A DNA stretch of 37,116 nucleotides, from positions 1-37,116 of the forward strand of contig CACYGT010000008.1 of the NCBI GenBank assembly GCA_902774075.1, in the 5' to 3' direction. This document shows positions 1-6,070 of the stretch, piece after piece. Within the stretch, counting starts at the first letter, position 1. Each line of letters starts with the position of its first letter. The position numbers and the translations under genes were made by a program. The notes below the pieces were generated by a model that was given only the letters and a program-made list of their open reading frames with translations, was not told the origin of the DNA and did no database searches. The DNA comes from an uncultured Bacteroidales bacterium. GTDB lineage: Bacteria > Bacteroidota > Bacteroidia > Bacteroidales > Paludibacteraceae.

Positions 1-666
1 CAAAGGAAGAGCACGCAAAGTGGAGTTATCGAGCATCGTAATAACTCGCAACACCTGCTCGTAATACTCATTATTACCCAAAGCAACACTATATGCTTCC
101 AAGAACGGTACATACATGTGCTCCGAGAACTGCTGCGAAAATTTGTAGATATTTACCGTCTTATAATAGTCCGGTATTTCTTCATAGCGGAATTGACTAT
201 TCGGAATAAAGCGCTGAATACGGTTCTCTTCATCAATAGTCACCACTGTTCCGTCCATCCAACTCTCATACTTATCCACCAATGCCAAATCCGGATACGG
301 ATGCTCCACTAACTTCGTCAATACGGCATCTTCCATGATAATATCCGACTCTAACAACAGGGTGTCTTGCTCACGCATATAATCTTTAGCCAAGTACAAC
401 GAATATATATTATTCGTCTTGTCATAAATCGGATTCTCCACAAATACTAGCGGAGTCTTAATAGATACACCGGACAGATACTCTTTCAGTTCTGCCCCCT
501 TATATCCAATAACAATAATAATACGACTTAATTGCAATTTGTCAAGTTGCCCCAAGACACGTTCAATTAGCGTCTCTCCACCGACACGCACCATACACTT
601 CGTATTATTTTGGGTATATTCGCCTAAACGCTTACCCATTCCAGCAGCTAAAATAATTGCTTGCAT
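1..666 (-). CDS. Nucleotidyltransferase (NTP_transferase family), N-terminal part, runs off the left edge
   Basis: This is an open frame of 222 codons with no stop before the window edge. It starts at ATG 666 with MQAIILAAGMGKRLGEYTQN, the glycine-rich nucleotide-binding signature (AAGMGKRL) of sugar-phosphate and choline-phosphate nucleotidyltransferases. Further family-like stretches follow: KCMVRVGGETLIERVL, an ESDIIMED metal/nucleotide segment, and YKTVNIYKFS. The family joins an NTP to a phosphorylated sugar or alcohol in the cytoplasm, usually for surface polysaccharide or phospholipid head groups. From memory of similar Bacteroidota proteins, this domain is often the front half of a longer protein with a PLP-dependent aminotransferase behind it; the C-terminus is not visible, so this cannot be confirmed. 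Substrate unknown. A large 9-bp-unit dyad lies 41-94 bp upstream. Confidence 0.8.
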   Translation of the reverse strand, partial: MQAIILAAGMGKRLGEYTQNNTKCMVRVGGETLIERVLGQLDKLQLSRIIIVIGYKGAELKEYLSGVSIKTPLVFVENPIYDKTNNIYSLYLAKDYMREQDTLLLESDIIMEDAVLTKLVEHPYPDLALVDKYESWMDGTVVTIDEENRIQRFIPNSQFRYEEIPDYYKTVNIYKFSQQFSEHMYVPFLEAYSVALGNNEYYEQVLRVITMLDNSTLRALPL

Positions 667-903
667 CTATATCAACCTTATTTAGTTTCTTTCTAAAAAT
701 TTGCTCTGGCAAAAGTGGCAAAGTTGGCAAAACTTTTGCCATTTATGCCATTTGTGCCATGTCATTTTTTTCTATGTTCGTTGCGTCGGATGGTTCCGAT
801 ATCTATAGTATTATATACTATGTATATAATACAGGAACTTTAAAACCTTAGGTATTCCTTAGATATTCCTTAACCATTCATTAACCATTACCAGACCCAT
901 CAC
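667..903. other. Gene-free spacer with two dyad structures
   Basis: No convincing gene lies between the left-edge nucleotidyltransferase and kdsC, both on the minus strand. The spacer holds a six-unit 9-bp repeat dyad at 707-760, a perfect AT-rich inverted repeat at 805-821 (ATAGTAT, 3-nt gap, ATACTAT), and degenerate ATTCCTTA/ACCATTCATTAACC repeats at about 850-893. It probably contains the end of the kdsC operon and the leader or promoter of the nucleotidyltransferase. I could not identify a well-spaced TTTG/TAnnTTTG promoter. Confidence 0.5.
707..760. repeat. Dyad of six 9-bp units (three TGGCAAA.. then three ..GCCAT)
   Basis: Three head-to-tail units, TGGCAAAAG, TGGCAAAGT and TGGCAAAAC (707-733), are followed by three inverted units, TTTTGCCAT, TTATGCCAT and TTGTGCCAT (734-760). 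The whole block is symmetric about base 733. The inner 8 bp each side pair perfectly and the outer units pair on the same axis with few mismatches. It could form a long hairpin or bind a multimeric protein. Its function is not known. Confidence 0.75.
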
Positions 904-1401
904 TTACTTTCTTTCTGCCAAAAGGCTATCTGCGAGTTCGCGAATCGCGCCTTGGCCACCGGGGGTGTGAAGGACGTGAATACCGGGGAGAGCGAGCACT
1001 TCCGGACGGGCGTTGGGGGGACAACAAGGATAGCCTACTGCCTTCAGCAGATCGATATCAAGGATATCGTCGCCGACAAAGCAGACGTCACTGAGCGATA
1101 TGTCCATCTCATCGCAGATTGCCTGCGCAGCCTCCAACTTGGTCAGGCAATCCGGATTGACCTTACTGCCTACGCCCATATAGAGATACTGCAATTTCAG
1201 TTTCTCCGCCCGCGCTTTCACGATGCCGTTATTCTCCGAGGTCAAGATACCGCACGGAATACCAGCCTGTTGGAGCATCACCAGGCCTAAACCGTCGTAC
1301 ACGCAGAATCGCTTCATCGTGTCGCCTTCCGCCGAGTAGTACAACCCGCCGTCCGTCAGGCAGCCGTCTACATCTGTCAAAAATAACTTTATCTCTTTCA
1401 T
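904..1401 (-). CDS. kdsC: 3-deoxy-D-manno-octulosonate 8-phosphate phosphatase (KdsC-type HAD phosphatase)
   Basis: The protein has 165 residues, the usual size of the small capless HAD phosphatases of the KdsC family. Motif I is DVDGCLTDG (D10 and D12 as nucleophile and acid/base), motif II is LTSEN around residue 53, and motif III is GDDILD around residue 110. The family removes phosphate from Kdo-8-phosphate to give Kdo for lipopolysaccharide core synthesis in the cytoplasm. The gene starts 6 bp after the kdsD stop, so it is the last gene of the thiL-to-kdsC operon, and the adjoining kdsD supports the Kdo assignment. A related possibility is N-acylneuraminate-9-phosphate phosphatase, which shares the fold; no sialic-acid genes are visible. 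The Cys in DVDGCLTDG replaces the more usual Val. Confidence 0.88.
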   Translation of the reverse strand: MKEIKLFLTDVDGCLTDGGLYYSAEGDTMKRFCVYDGLGLVMLQQAGIPCGILTSENNGIVKARAEKLKLQYLYMGVGSKVNPDCLTKLEAAQAICDEMDISLSDVCFVGDDILDIDLLKAVGYPCCPPNARPEVLALPGIHVLHTPGGQGAIRELADSLLAERK

Positions 1402-1407
1402 ACTTTA

Positions 1408-2379
1408 TCAATGATAAAAACGCGTTCCTGGCAGGCACGAGAACGAGTCAATAATACCGACTACCTTCGTCTCGTCCATCACCACCAGCGTGTGGATCGA
1501 ATAGTGATTCATCGTCTCGCCGGCCTCCACGATCTTCGCGTTCTTGTTTATCGTCTTGGGGTTCTTACTCATGATCGTCTCTACCGGTGTAGCAAAGAAC
1601 GCAGGACCTAATTTCTGCATCGCGCGACGGATGTCGCCGTCTGTGATAACACCCACCAATGCGCTGTCTTTCAGCACGATACCTACACCGAGTTTGCCAT
1701 TTGTAACAATCTCTATCGCCTCTCCCATCGGTGTCTCGGGTTTCAAGAGCGGCAGGTTCTCCGTGAACATCACATCTTCTACTTTTGCCAGCAGTTTGCG
1801 TCCTAGATCTCCTCCCGGGTGTAAGCGTGCGAAGTCTGTCGGTTGGAAATGTTTGGCCTCAATCAGTGCGCAAGCGAGTGCGTCGCCAAGTGCCAAAGTA
1901 GCGGTCGTCGAAGACGTCGGCACGAGGTTCAAGGGATCAGCCTCACGCTCCACGGCTACGTTTAGATGAACGACCGAATAGCGCGCCAGCAGACTCTCCG
2001 GGTTACCCGAGATACCTATAATAGGTATCTGCTTGGCCTGAATAAGTGGCAAGAACCGCAATAACTCTTCGGTAGCTCCCGAATAAGAAATCGCCAGTAC
2101 GAGGTCTTTCTCGCATAACATACCAAGGTCTCCGTGATAGGCGTCCAGGGGGTTCAAGAAGAATGCCGGCGTACCTGTTGAAGCGAATGTTGCAGCGATC
2201 TTAGAACCGATATGTCCGCTTTTGCCGACACCCGTCACGACGATTTTACCTTGGCAGTCCCGAATCAGTTCCACGGCCCGCAGGAAGTCTTCGTCCAGCC
2301 GTCCGACCAGCGCCTCTATCGCCTTCGCCTCGCATTCAAGGCACTCTTTCGCTTTGGTAAGAATATCCATCTTTTTCAT
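1408..2379 (-). CDS. kdsD: Arabinose-5-phosphate isomerase, KpsF/GutQ family (SIS + two CBS domains)
   Basis: This 323-residue protein has the full KpsF/GutQ architecture. An N-terminal SIS sugar-isomerase domain (about 35-190) carries GVGKSGHIG at 50-58, LDAYHGDLGM around 78-87 and SYSGATEE at 98-105. A pair of CBS domains follows (about 200-315). It converts ribulose-5-phosphate to arabinose-5-phosphate, the first committed step to Kdo. The C-terminus (IIDSFSCLPGTRFYH) is slightly longer than the CBS fold needs. The start could be ATG 2379 (MKKMDIL) or ATG 2370 (MDIL); the first lies inside a heptad repeat that also carries the upstream gene's stop codon 3 bp away. A perfect TTTATCA-A-TGATAAA palindrome at 1404-1418 spans its stop and the gap to kdsC. 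Confidence 0.93.
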   Translation of the reverse strand: MKKMDILTKAKECLECEAKAIEALVGRLDEDFLRAVELIRDCQGKIVVTGVGKSGHIGSKIAATFASTGTPAFFLNPLDAYHGDLGMLCEKDLVLAISYSGATEELLRFLPLIQAKQIPIIGISGNPESLLARYSVVHLNVAVEREADPLNLVPTSSTTATLALGDALACALIEAKHFQPTDFARLHPGGDLGRKLLAKVEDVMFTENLPLLKPETPMGEAIEIVTNGKLGVGIVLKDSALVGVITDGDIRRAMQKLGPAFFATPVETIMSKNPKTINKNAKIVEAGETMNHYSIHTLVVMDETKVVGIIDSFSCLPGTRFYH

Positions 2380-2403
2380 CTTTCAGTTTTCACCTTTCAC
2401 CTT
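2374..2403 (-). repeat. Heptad repeat at glycosyltransferase/kdsD junction (GGTGAAA type)
   Basis: Read on the minus strand, degenerate GGTGAAA units (GGTGAAA, GGTGAAA, ACTGAAA, GATGAAA) encode the last residues of the glycosyltransferase (KVKGEN). They also contain its TGA stop and provide the first ATG of kdsD. Confidence 0.85.
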
Positions 2404-3528
2404 AATAAACGCACGCGTCATATTCGCCCATGCGTACTTGGTTTTCTCTTTTTGCAGGTATTTTGTGAACGCCGCCTGTCTATTGTTGGTAAAATAGTCC
2501 AGCAAGTCCTCGGAGATAGCCTCAGCTGTCGGGGCACATGCATAGCCCATCTTACCGTTATGAACGATCTCGCCCAAGCCGCCGACGTTGGTAACAAGCA
2601 TAGGTTTCTCAAAATGGAACGCTACCTGCGTCACACCGCTCTGCGTGGCGGTTTTGTAGGGTTGAACGATCAAGTCTGCCGCACCGAAATACTTTCTTAG
2701 GTCACCGTCCGGAATAAACTCATTTCGCACGATCACTCTGTCTTTCAGGCTATTAGCCTCTATCTGCGTACGGTATTTTTCTTCATCCTCATAGAACTCT
2801 CCGGCGATGATTAACTGCAAGTTCGGCAGTTGTTCTTTCACTTTTCCGAAAGCGTCTAATAGCAGATCGAGACCTTTATAGGCCCGCACGAGTCCAAAGA
2901 AAAGCATATAGTCTTTCTTGGCGTCCAAACCCAGCGCTGCACACGCCTCTTTCTTGCTCATCTGCTCGCCATAATGGTCATAAATCGGATGGGGCGAGAA
3001 GGTCTTTGGGCTCTTGACTCTTGACTCTTGACTCTCGACTCTCTCTATATCACCCACTACACTTTCTGAAAGCGCCACAAAGCCGTCCTGACTCTTTACA
3101 AAGTACGGAGCAAAGAGCTTGTCCAGTATATTCGGTTCGTGCGGTATCATATTGTGAACCAGCGCGATACAGCGAGTCTTACCGTTCTTCTTCGCCATGC
3201 GCGAAATCAGTCCGTACGCCGGCGCAAAGAATGACATCCAATAGCAGCAGATCAGCATATCCGGCGCAGCTTTGCGAATCGCTCTGCCTACCCGCAGCCA
3301 GTTAAACGGATTACAGGAGTTCAGTTCGCGGCGAATGACCAGCCCTTCCGGTGCCGGTTCGCTCGTATATTGCGTCTTGCCGGGGAAGAGGAAAGACGGA
3401 TACTGCAAGGTAAACGTCCACATCTCCACTTCGTGACCTTCCGCCACAAACTGCTTTGCCAGACGCTCATTGAACGTTGCCAACCCGCCTCTGTACGGCC
3501 ATGATGTGCCTAAAATAATAACTTTCAT
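2383..3528 (-). CDS. GT4-family glycosyltransferase
   Basis: The 381-residue protein has the two-Rossmann GT-B layout. The N-terminal acceptor half begins MKVIILGTSWPYRGGLATFN, with the GG loop near residues 14-15. The C-terminal donor half has LFFGLVRAYKGLDLLLDAF and, near the end, IVQPYKTATQSGVTQVAFHFEKPMLVT, the region where the GT4 E-x7-E motif normally sits. It is expected to transfer a sugar from a nucleotide donor at the cytoplasmic face of the membrane. Kdo genes next door suggest a surface-glycan role, but donor and acceptor cannot be told. Its ATG overlaps the preceding stop as ATGA (4 nt). Residues about 162-174 (ERVESQESRVKSP) are encoded by a GACTCTT heptad tract between the two domains, and the last residues by a GGTGAAA tract. 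Confidence 0.88.
   Translation of the reverse strand: MKVIILGTSWPYRGGLATFNERLAKQFVAEGHEVEMWTFTLQYPSFLFPGKTQYTSEPAPEGLVIRRELNSCNPFNWLRVGRAIRKAAPDMLICCYWMSFFAPAYGLISRMAKKNGKTRCIALVHNMIPHEPNILDKLFAPYFVKSQDGFVALSESVVGDIERVESQESRVKSPKTFSPHPIYDHYGEQMSKKEACAALGLDAKKDYMLFFGLVRAYKGLDLLLDAFGKVKEQLPNLQLIIAGEFYEDEEKYRTQIEANSLKDRVIVRNEFIPDGDLRKYFGAADLIVQPYKTATQSGVTQVAFHFEKPMLVTNVGGLGEIVHNGKMGYACAPTAEAISEDLLDYFTNNRQAAFTKYLQKEKTKYAWANMTRAFIKVKGEN
3009..3047 (-). repeat. Intragenic heptad repeat in the glycosyltransferase (GACTCTT type)
   Basis: About five CTCTTGA/CTCTCGA units (plus-strand reading) in tandem with period 7, wholly inside the GT4 gene. The tract stays open and encodes ERVESQESRVKSP at residues about 162-174, in the linker after the N-terminal domain. 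Confidence 0.9.
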
Positions 3529-4232
3529 AAGTCCTCTTTGTACGTGATTTTACGGTTTGCCTCTTCGCCGGGGACGATCACGACAGGCACTCTGGGTGCA
3601 TATTTGCGTACGATACCGGCATCGTCGGTTGCTATCACTTCATCCTCCGCCAGCGCCTTTACATACGCGTCAAAAACGACCTCATATTTAAATGCCTGCG
3701 GCGTCTGTGCCCGCATATATTCGCTTCGCGAAGGAACACTATTCACTTTCACCTTTAACCTTTCACCTTTCACCTTATAGAGCGTATCCGTCACCGGCAC
3801 TGCCACCGTCACCGCATCATTCCTCTCCAAGGCCTCAGCGATATCGGCTAATATTCGTTGACTTACAAACGGCCGCGCGGCGTCATGGAACCACAAACTG
3901 ACATCAGACGGCTGATCGCTGAACGCCAAGATTGCATGCCAGGACGACTCCCATCGTTCGTCTCCGCCGGGTATGATCTGCGACACTTTGCGCCAGGTGT
4001 TCTGCTCACACAGACGCTTCGCGTCTTCCATGAAATCCGGGTGCATCACGATGGCTATCTCGTCGATAGCGGGCGCCGCCTCAAAGGCGTCCACCGAGTG
4101 CTCTAATATAGAACGCCCGTCGTCCAGCGGCAGTAACTGCTTCGGGGTCTTACCGCCTACCCGGCTACCTGTTCCTCCGGCTAATATGATGGCTATGTTT
4201 CTCAAATCTAAAATCTCAAATCTAAAAGGCAT
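3525..4232 (-). CDS. IspD/TarI-family cytidylyltransferase
   Basis: Family motifs are clear: the glycine-rich CTP loop (IILAGGTGSRVGGKTPKQ, 16-32), HDAARPF at 116-122, VPVTDT at 145-150, RSEYMRAQTPQAF at 169-181 and a C-terminal TDDAGIVRK. IspD makes CDP-methylerythritol for isoprenoid (MEP) synthesis, and ispH is present at 15965. The close relative TarI makes CDP-ribitol for surface polymers, and the Kdo/glycosyltransferase operon makes that a real alternative. Residues about 153-163 (KVKGERLKVKV) come from a GGTGAAA heptad tract in the hairpin before the RS..AQTPQ motif. Start choice is open: ATG 4232 overlaps the thiL stop by 11 bp and would translate a heptad tract as FRFEILDLR. A TTG at 4205 inside that tract gives MRNIAIILAGG, a more natural N-terminus. 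Confidence 0.85.
   Translation of the reverse strand: MPFRFEILDLRNIAIILAGGTGSRVGGKTPKQLLPLDDGRSILEHSVDAFEAAPAIDEIAIVMHPDFMEDAKRLCEQNTWRKVSQIIPGGDERWESSWHAILAFSDQPSDVSLWFHDAARPFVSQRILADIAEALERNDAVTVAVPVTDTLYKVKGERLKVKVNSVPSRSEYMRAQTPQAFKYEVVFDAYVKALAEDEVIATDDAGIVRKYAPRVPVVIVPGEEANRKITYKEDL
3744..3777 (-). repeat. Intragenic heptad repeat in the IspD-like gene (GGTGAAA type)
   Basis: On the coding strand: GGTGAAA, GGTGAAA, GGTTAAA, GGTGAAA, with flanking partial units. It encodes VKGERLKVK. A 30-bp stretch is identical to the tract at 31821-31853 in the S1/P1 nuclease gene and is read in the same frame. Confidence 0.93.
4200..4227 (-). repeat. Heptad repeat at thiL/ispD junction (GATTTGA type)
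   Basis: On the coding strand: GATTTGA, GATTTTA, GATTTGA in tandem. The tract begins directly at the thiL stop (TAG) and offers a TTG (4205-4203) as a possible ispD start. Confidence 0.85.
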
Positions 4233-5244
4233 TCCATCCTTGTGCCTTCAATGCTAATTCTTCGCCGTTTCTACCGATGAGGTTACAGCCGTACTCGGGT
4301 TTGGTGATATGACCGATGATATAGAGGTCCTCGATAGGTATCAGTTTCTCGTAGTCGTCCAGCGAGCAGGTGAAGAGCAGTTCATAGTCCTCACCGCCGT
4401 TGAGCGCGCAGGTGACGATATTGAGGTTCATCTCGTCCGCCAGTGATGCTGCTTCGAAATCTATCGGTAACTTATCCTCGTAGATGCAGCACCCTACGCC
4501 GGACTGCGAGCATATATGCATCAACTCGGACGACAGGCCGTCACTCACGTCCATCATGGCTGTCGGCTTGACGCCCGCCTTACGCAGAGCCTCTAAGATA
4601 TCGCGTCGTGCTTCGGGTTTGAGTTGTCGCTCGAGCAAGTATTCCTTACCTTCAAAAGCCAATTGTGCCTTATCATCTCCTTGCGCTACAAGTCGCTCTC
4701 TCTCAAGCAGTTGCAGACCCATATACGCTGTACCGAGGTTTCCGGAAACACAGATGAGATCGTTCAATTTTGCACCGTTTCGATAGACGATATCTTTTGC
4801 ATTCGCTACGCCCAGACAGGTGATAGAAATGGTCAATCCCGTCATCGACGCACAGGTATCGCCGCCTACGATATCCACGTTGTACCGCTCGCACGCCAGA
4901 CGGATACCGCTGTACAGCGCCTCGATGTCTTCTACCGAGAAGCGCTTGCTGATACCCAGACTGACTGTTATCTGCGTCGGGGTGCCGTTCATCGCGTAGA
5001 TATCCGAGAAATTGACCACTGCAGCCTTGTATCCCAAGTGTTTGAGGGGCACGTACTCCAGGTTAAAATGGATTCCTTCGAGCAGCATATCCGTCGTCAT
5101 GAGCACCTTCTTGCTGCCAAAATCCATCACGGCGCAGTCGTCGCCCACACCCTTCTTCGTACTCGCTTGAACGGGCTTCATGTCCTTGGTCAGATGCTTG
5201 ATCAGACCGAACTCACCCATCGTTGAAATTTCTGTTTTTGCCAT
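4222..5244 (-). CDS. thiL: Thiamine-monophosphate kinase
   Basis: The 340-residue protein matches ThiL throughout. It has an N-terminal GEFGLIKHL, the ATP/Mg loop GVGDDCAVMD near residues 32-41, TTDMLLEGIHF, AVVNFSDIYAMNGTPTQ, GGDTCAS, DVSDGLSSEL and a C-terminal NGGEDYELLFT. ThiL phosphorylates thiamine monophosphate to thiamine diphosphate with ATP in the cytoplasm. It is the first gene of the leftward operon. Its stop overlaps the first possible start of the IspD-like gene, with no spacer beyond a short heptad tract. A -7-like TATCTTTG lies on the minus strand at 5272-5265, but no TTTG sits at the right distance, so the promoter is uncertain. I see no TPP riboswitch in the 157-bp gap to ruvA. 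Confidence 0.95.
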   Translation of the reverse strand: MAKTEISTMGEFGLIKHLTKDMKPVQASTKKGVGDDCAVMDFGSKKVLMTTDMLLEGIHFNLEYVPLKHLGYKAAVVNFSDIYAMNGTPTQITVSLGISKRFSVEDIEALYSGIRLACERYNVDIVGGDTCASMTGLTISITCLGVANAKDIVYRNGAKLNDLICVSGNLGTAYMGLQLLERERLVAQGDDKAQLAFEGKEYLLERQLKPEARRDILEALRKAGVKPTAMMDVSDGLSSELMHICSQSGVGCCIYEDKLPIDFEAASLADEMNLNIVTCALNGGEDYELLFTCSLDDYEKLIPIEDLYIIGHITKPEYGCNLIGRNGEELALKAQGWNAF

Positions 5245-5353
5245 AATATGCCTAATTTAGCGTGCAAAGATAGTATAAAAAGTCGAAAGTAGAAAGAGGA
5301 AAGGATAAAATTTTCGAAAAAACACTCTTTTTCTTTAAAAAACGCGCGCGCTC

Positions 5354-5384
5354 TTGTGTATGTAAAATAATTTTTGTACTTTTG
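5354..5384 (+). promoter_or_regulatory. Bacteroidota-type promoter for ruvA-sprA
   Basis: TTG at 5354-5356, a 20-nt spacer and TACTTTTG at 5377-5384 fit the TTTG/TAnnTTTG consensus. The start codon at 5402 leaves a leader of only about 10-12 nt. Confidence 0.7.
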
Positions 5385-5401
5385 CGGGCTTTTTATGTGT
5401 T

Positions 5402-6010
5402 ATGATAGAATATATTAAAGGAATATTGACGGATTTGAACCCGACGCAGGCGGTGGTAGAAGCAGCCGGTGTGGGGTACTCGATCGCTATTACGCTGCCC
5501 GGTTATTCGGCTTTGGTAGGTAGCGAAAACAAAGAAGTGAAGTTGTTTATCACGGAGGTCATTCGTGAGGACGCCCATGAGTTATACGGCTTTGCCGTAC
5601 GTGCCGAGCGCCAGCTCTTCGAACTGCTGATGACCGTCAGCGGTGTAGGCGCGGCAACTGCACGTATGATCATGTCGGCTTTCTCGGCTGAAGAACTGCG
5701 TATGCTGATTGCTACCGGTAACACCAAAGCGATGGCGAAGGTCAAGGGCCTTGGCTCCAAGACCGCACAGCGTATCATCGTGGATCTGAAGGACAAAGCC
5801 CTTAAGATTGACCTTGGCGGTGACCCGACCGAACTGCCGCTGGGTGACTTCGAACCCGAAGACAACAGCGTGAAGGCCGAAGCTGTCAGTGCCCTCACTA
5901 TGCTCGGCTTCCCCTCTGCCGCAAGTGCCAAAGCCGTTGATAAGATCCTCAAGTCCGATCCGACTCTCAAAGTAGAGGCCGTGATTAGAGAAGCACTGAA
6001 GATGCTTTGA
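5402..6010 (+). CDS. ruvA: Holliday junction DNA helicase subunit RuvA
   Basis: At 202 residues this is the usual RuvA length. The N-terminal OB-fold (MIEYIKGILTDLNPTQAVVEAAGVGY) is followed by the tandem helix-hairpin-helix region (LFELLMTVSGVGAATARMIMSAF and KVKGLGSKTAQRIIVDLKDK). A linker leads to the small C-terminal RuvB-contacting domain (about 155-202, EAVSALTMLGFP). RuvA binds four-way junctions and loads the RuvB motor for branch migration in recombination repair. It has its own promoter and is separated from sprA only by a 45-bp heptad tract, so the two are probably co-transcribed. The ruvA-sprA pairing is, to my recollection, common in Bacteroidota. Confidence 0.96.
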   Translation: MIEYIKGILTDLNPTQAVVEAAGVGYSIAITLPGYSALVGSENKEVKLFITEVIREDAHELYGFAVRAERQLFELLMTVSGVGAATARMIMSAFSAEELRMLIATGNTKAMAKVKGLGSKTAQRIIVDLKDKALKIDLGGDPTELPLGDFEPEDNSVKAEAVSALTMLGFPSAASAKAVDKILKSDPTLKVEAVIREALKML

Positions 6011-6070
6011 TATTTGATATTTGATATTTGAGATTTGAAATTTGACATTTAAGATTTGAAATTTAAATTT
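6009..6070 (+). repeat. Heptad repeat filling the ruvA-sprA spacer and forming the sprA start
   Basis: Nine or so units with period 7: GATATTT three times, then GAGATTT, GAAATTT, GACATTT, AAGATTT, GAAATTT. It begins at the ruvA stop and runs into the first codons of sprA, supplying its TTG start. Confidence 0.93.

Noticed and set aside
657-851. 64-codon open frame in the left spacer
   Set aside because: It is made largely of the 9-bp dyad and AT-rich palindrome, has no ribosome-binding context or recognisable protein features, and overlaps the start of the nucleotidyltransferase on the other strand.
1404-1418. Palindrome TTTATCA-A-TGATAAA at the kdsD/kdsC joint as an operator
   Set aside because: It spans the kdsD stop and the 6-bp intercistronic gap inside an operon. 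A weak AU hairpin by chance is the simpler reading.
5245-5401. TPP riboswitch upstream of thiL
   Set aside because: The 157-bp gap contains the ruvA promoter and AT-rich sequence, but I see no TPP-box consensus (such as CTGAGA) in an appropriate arrangement.
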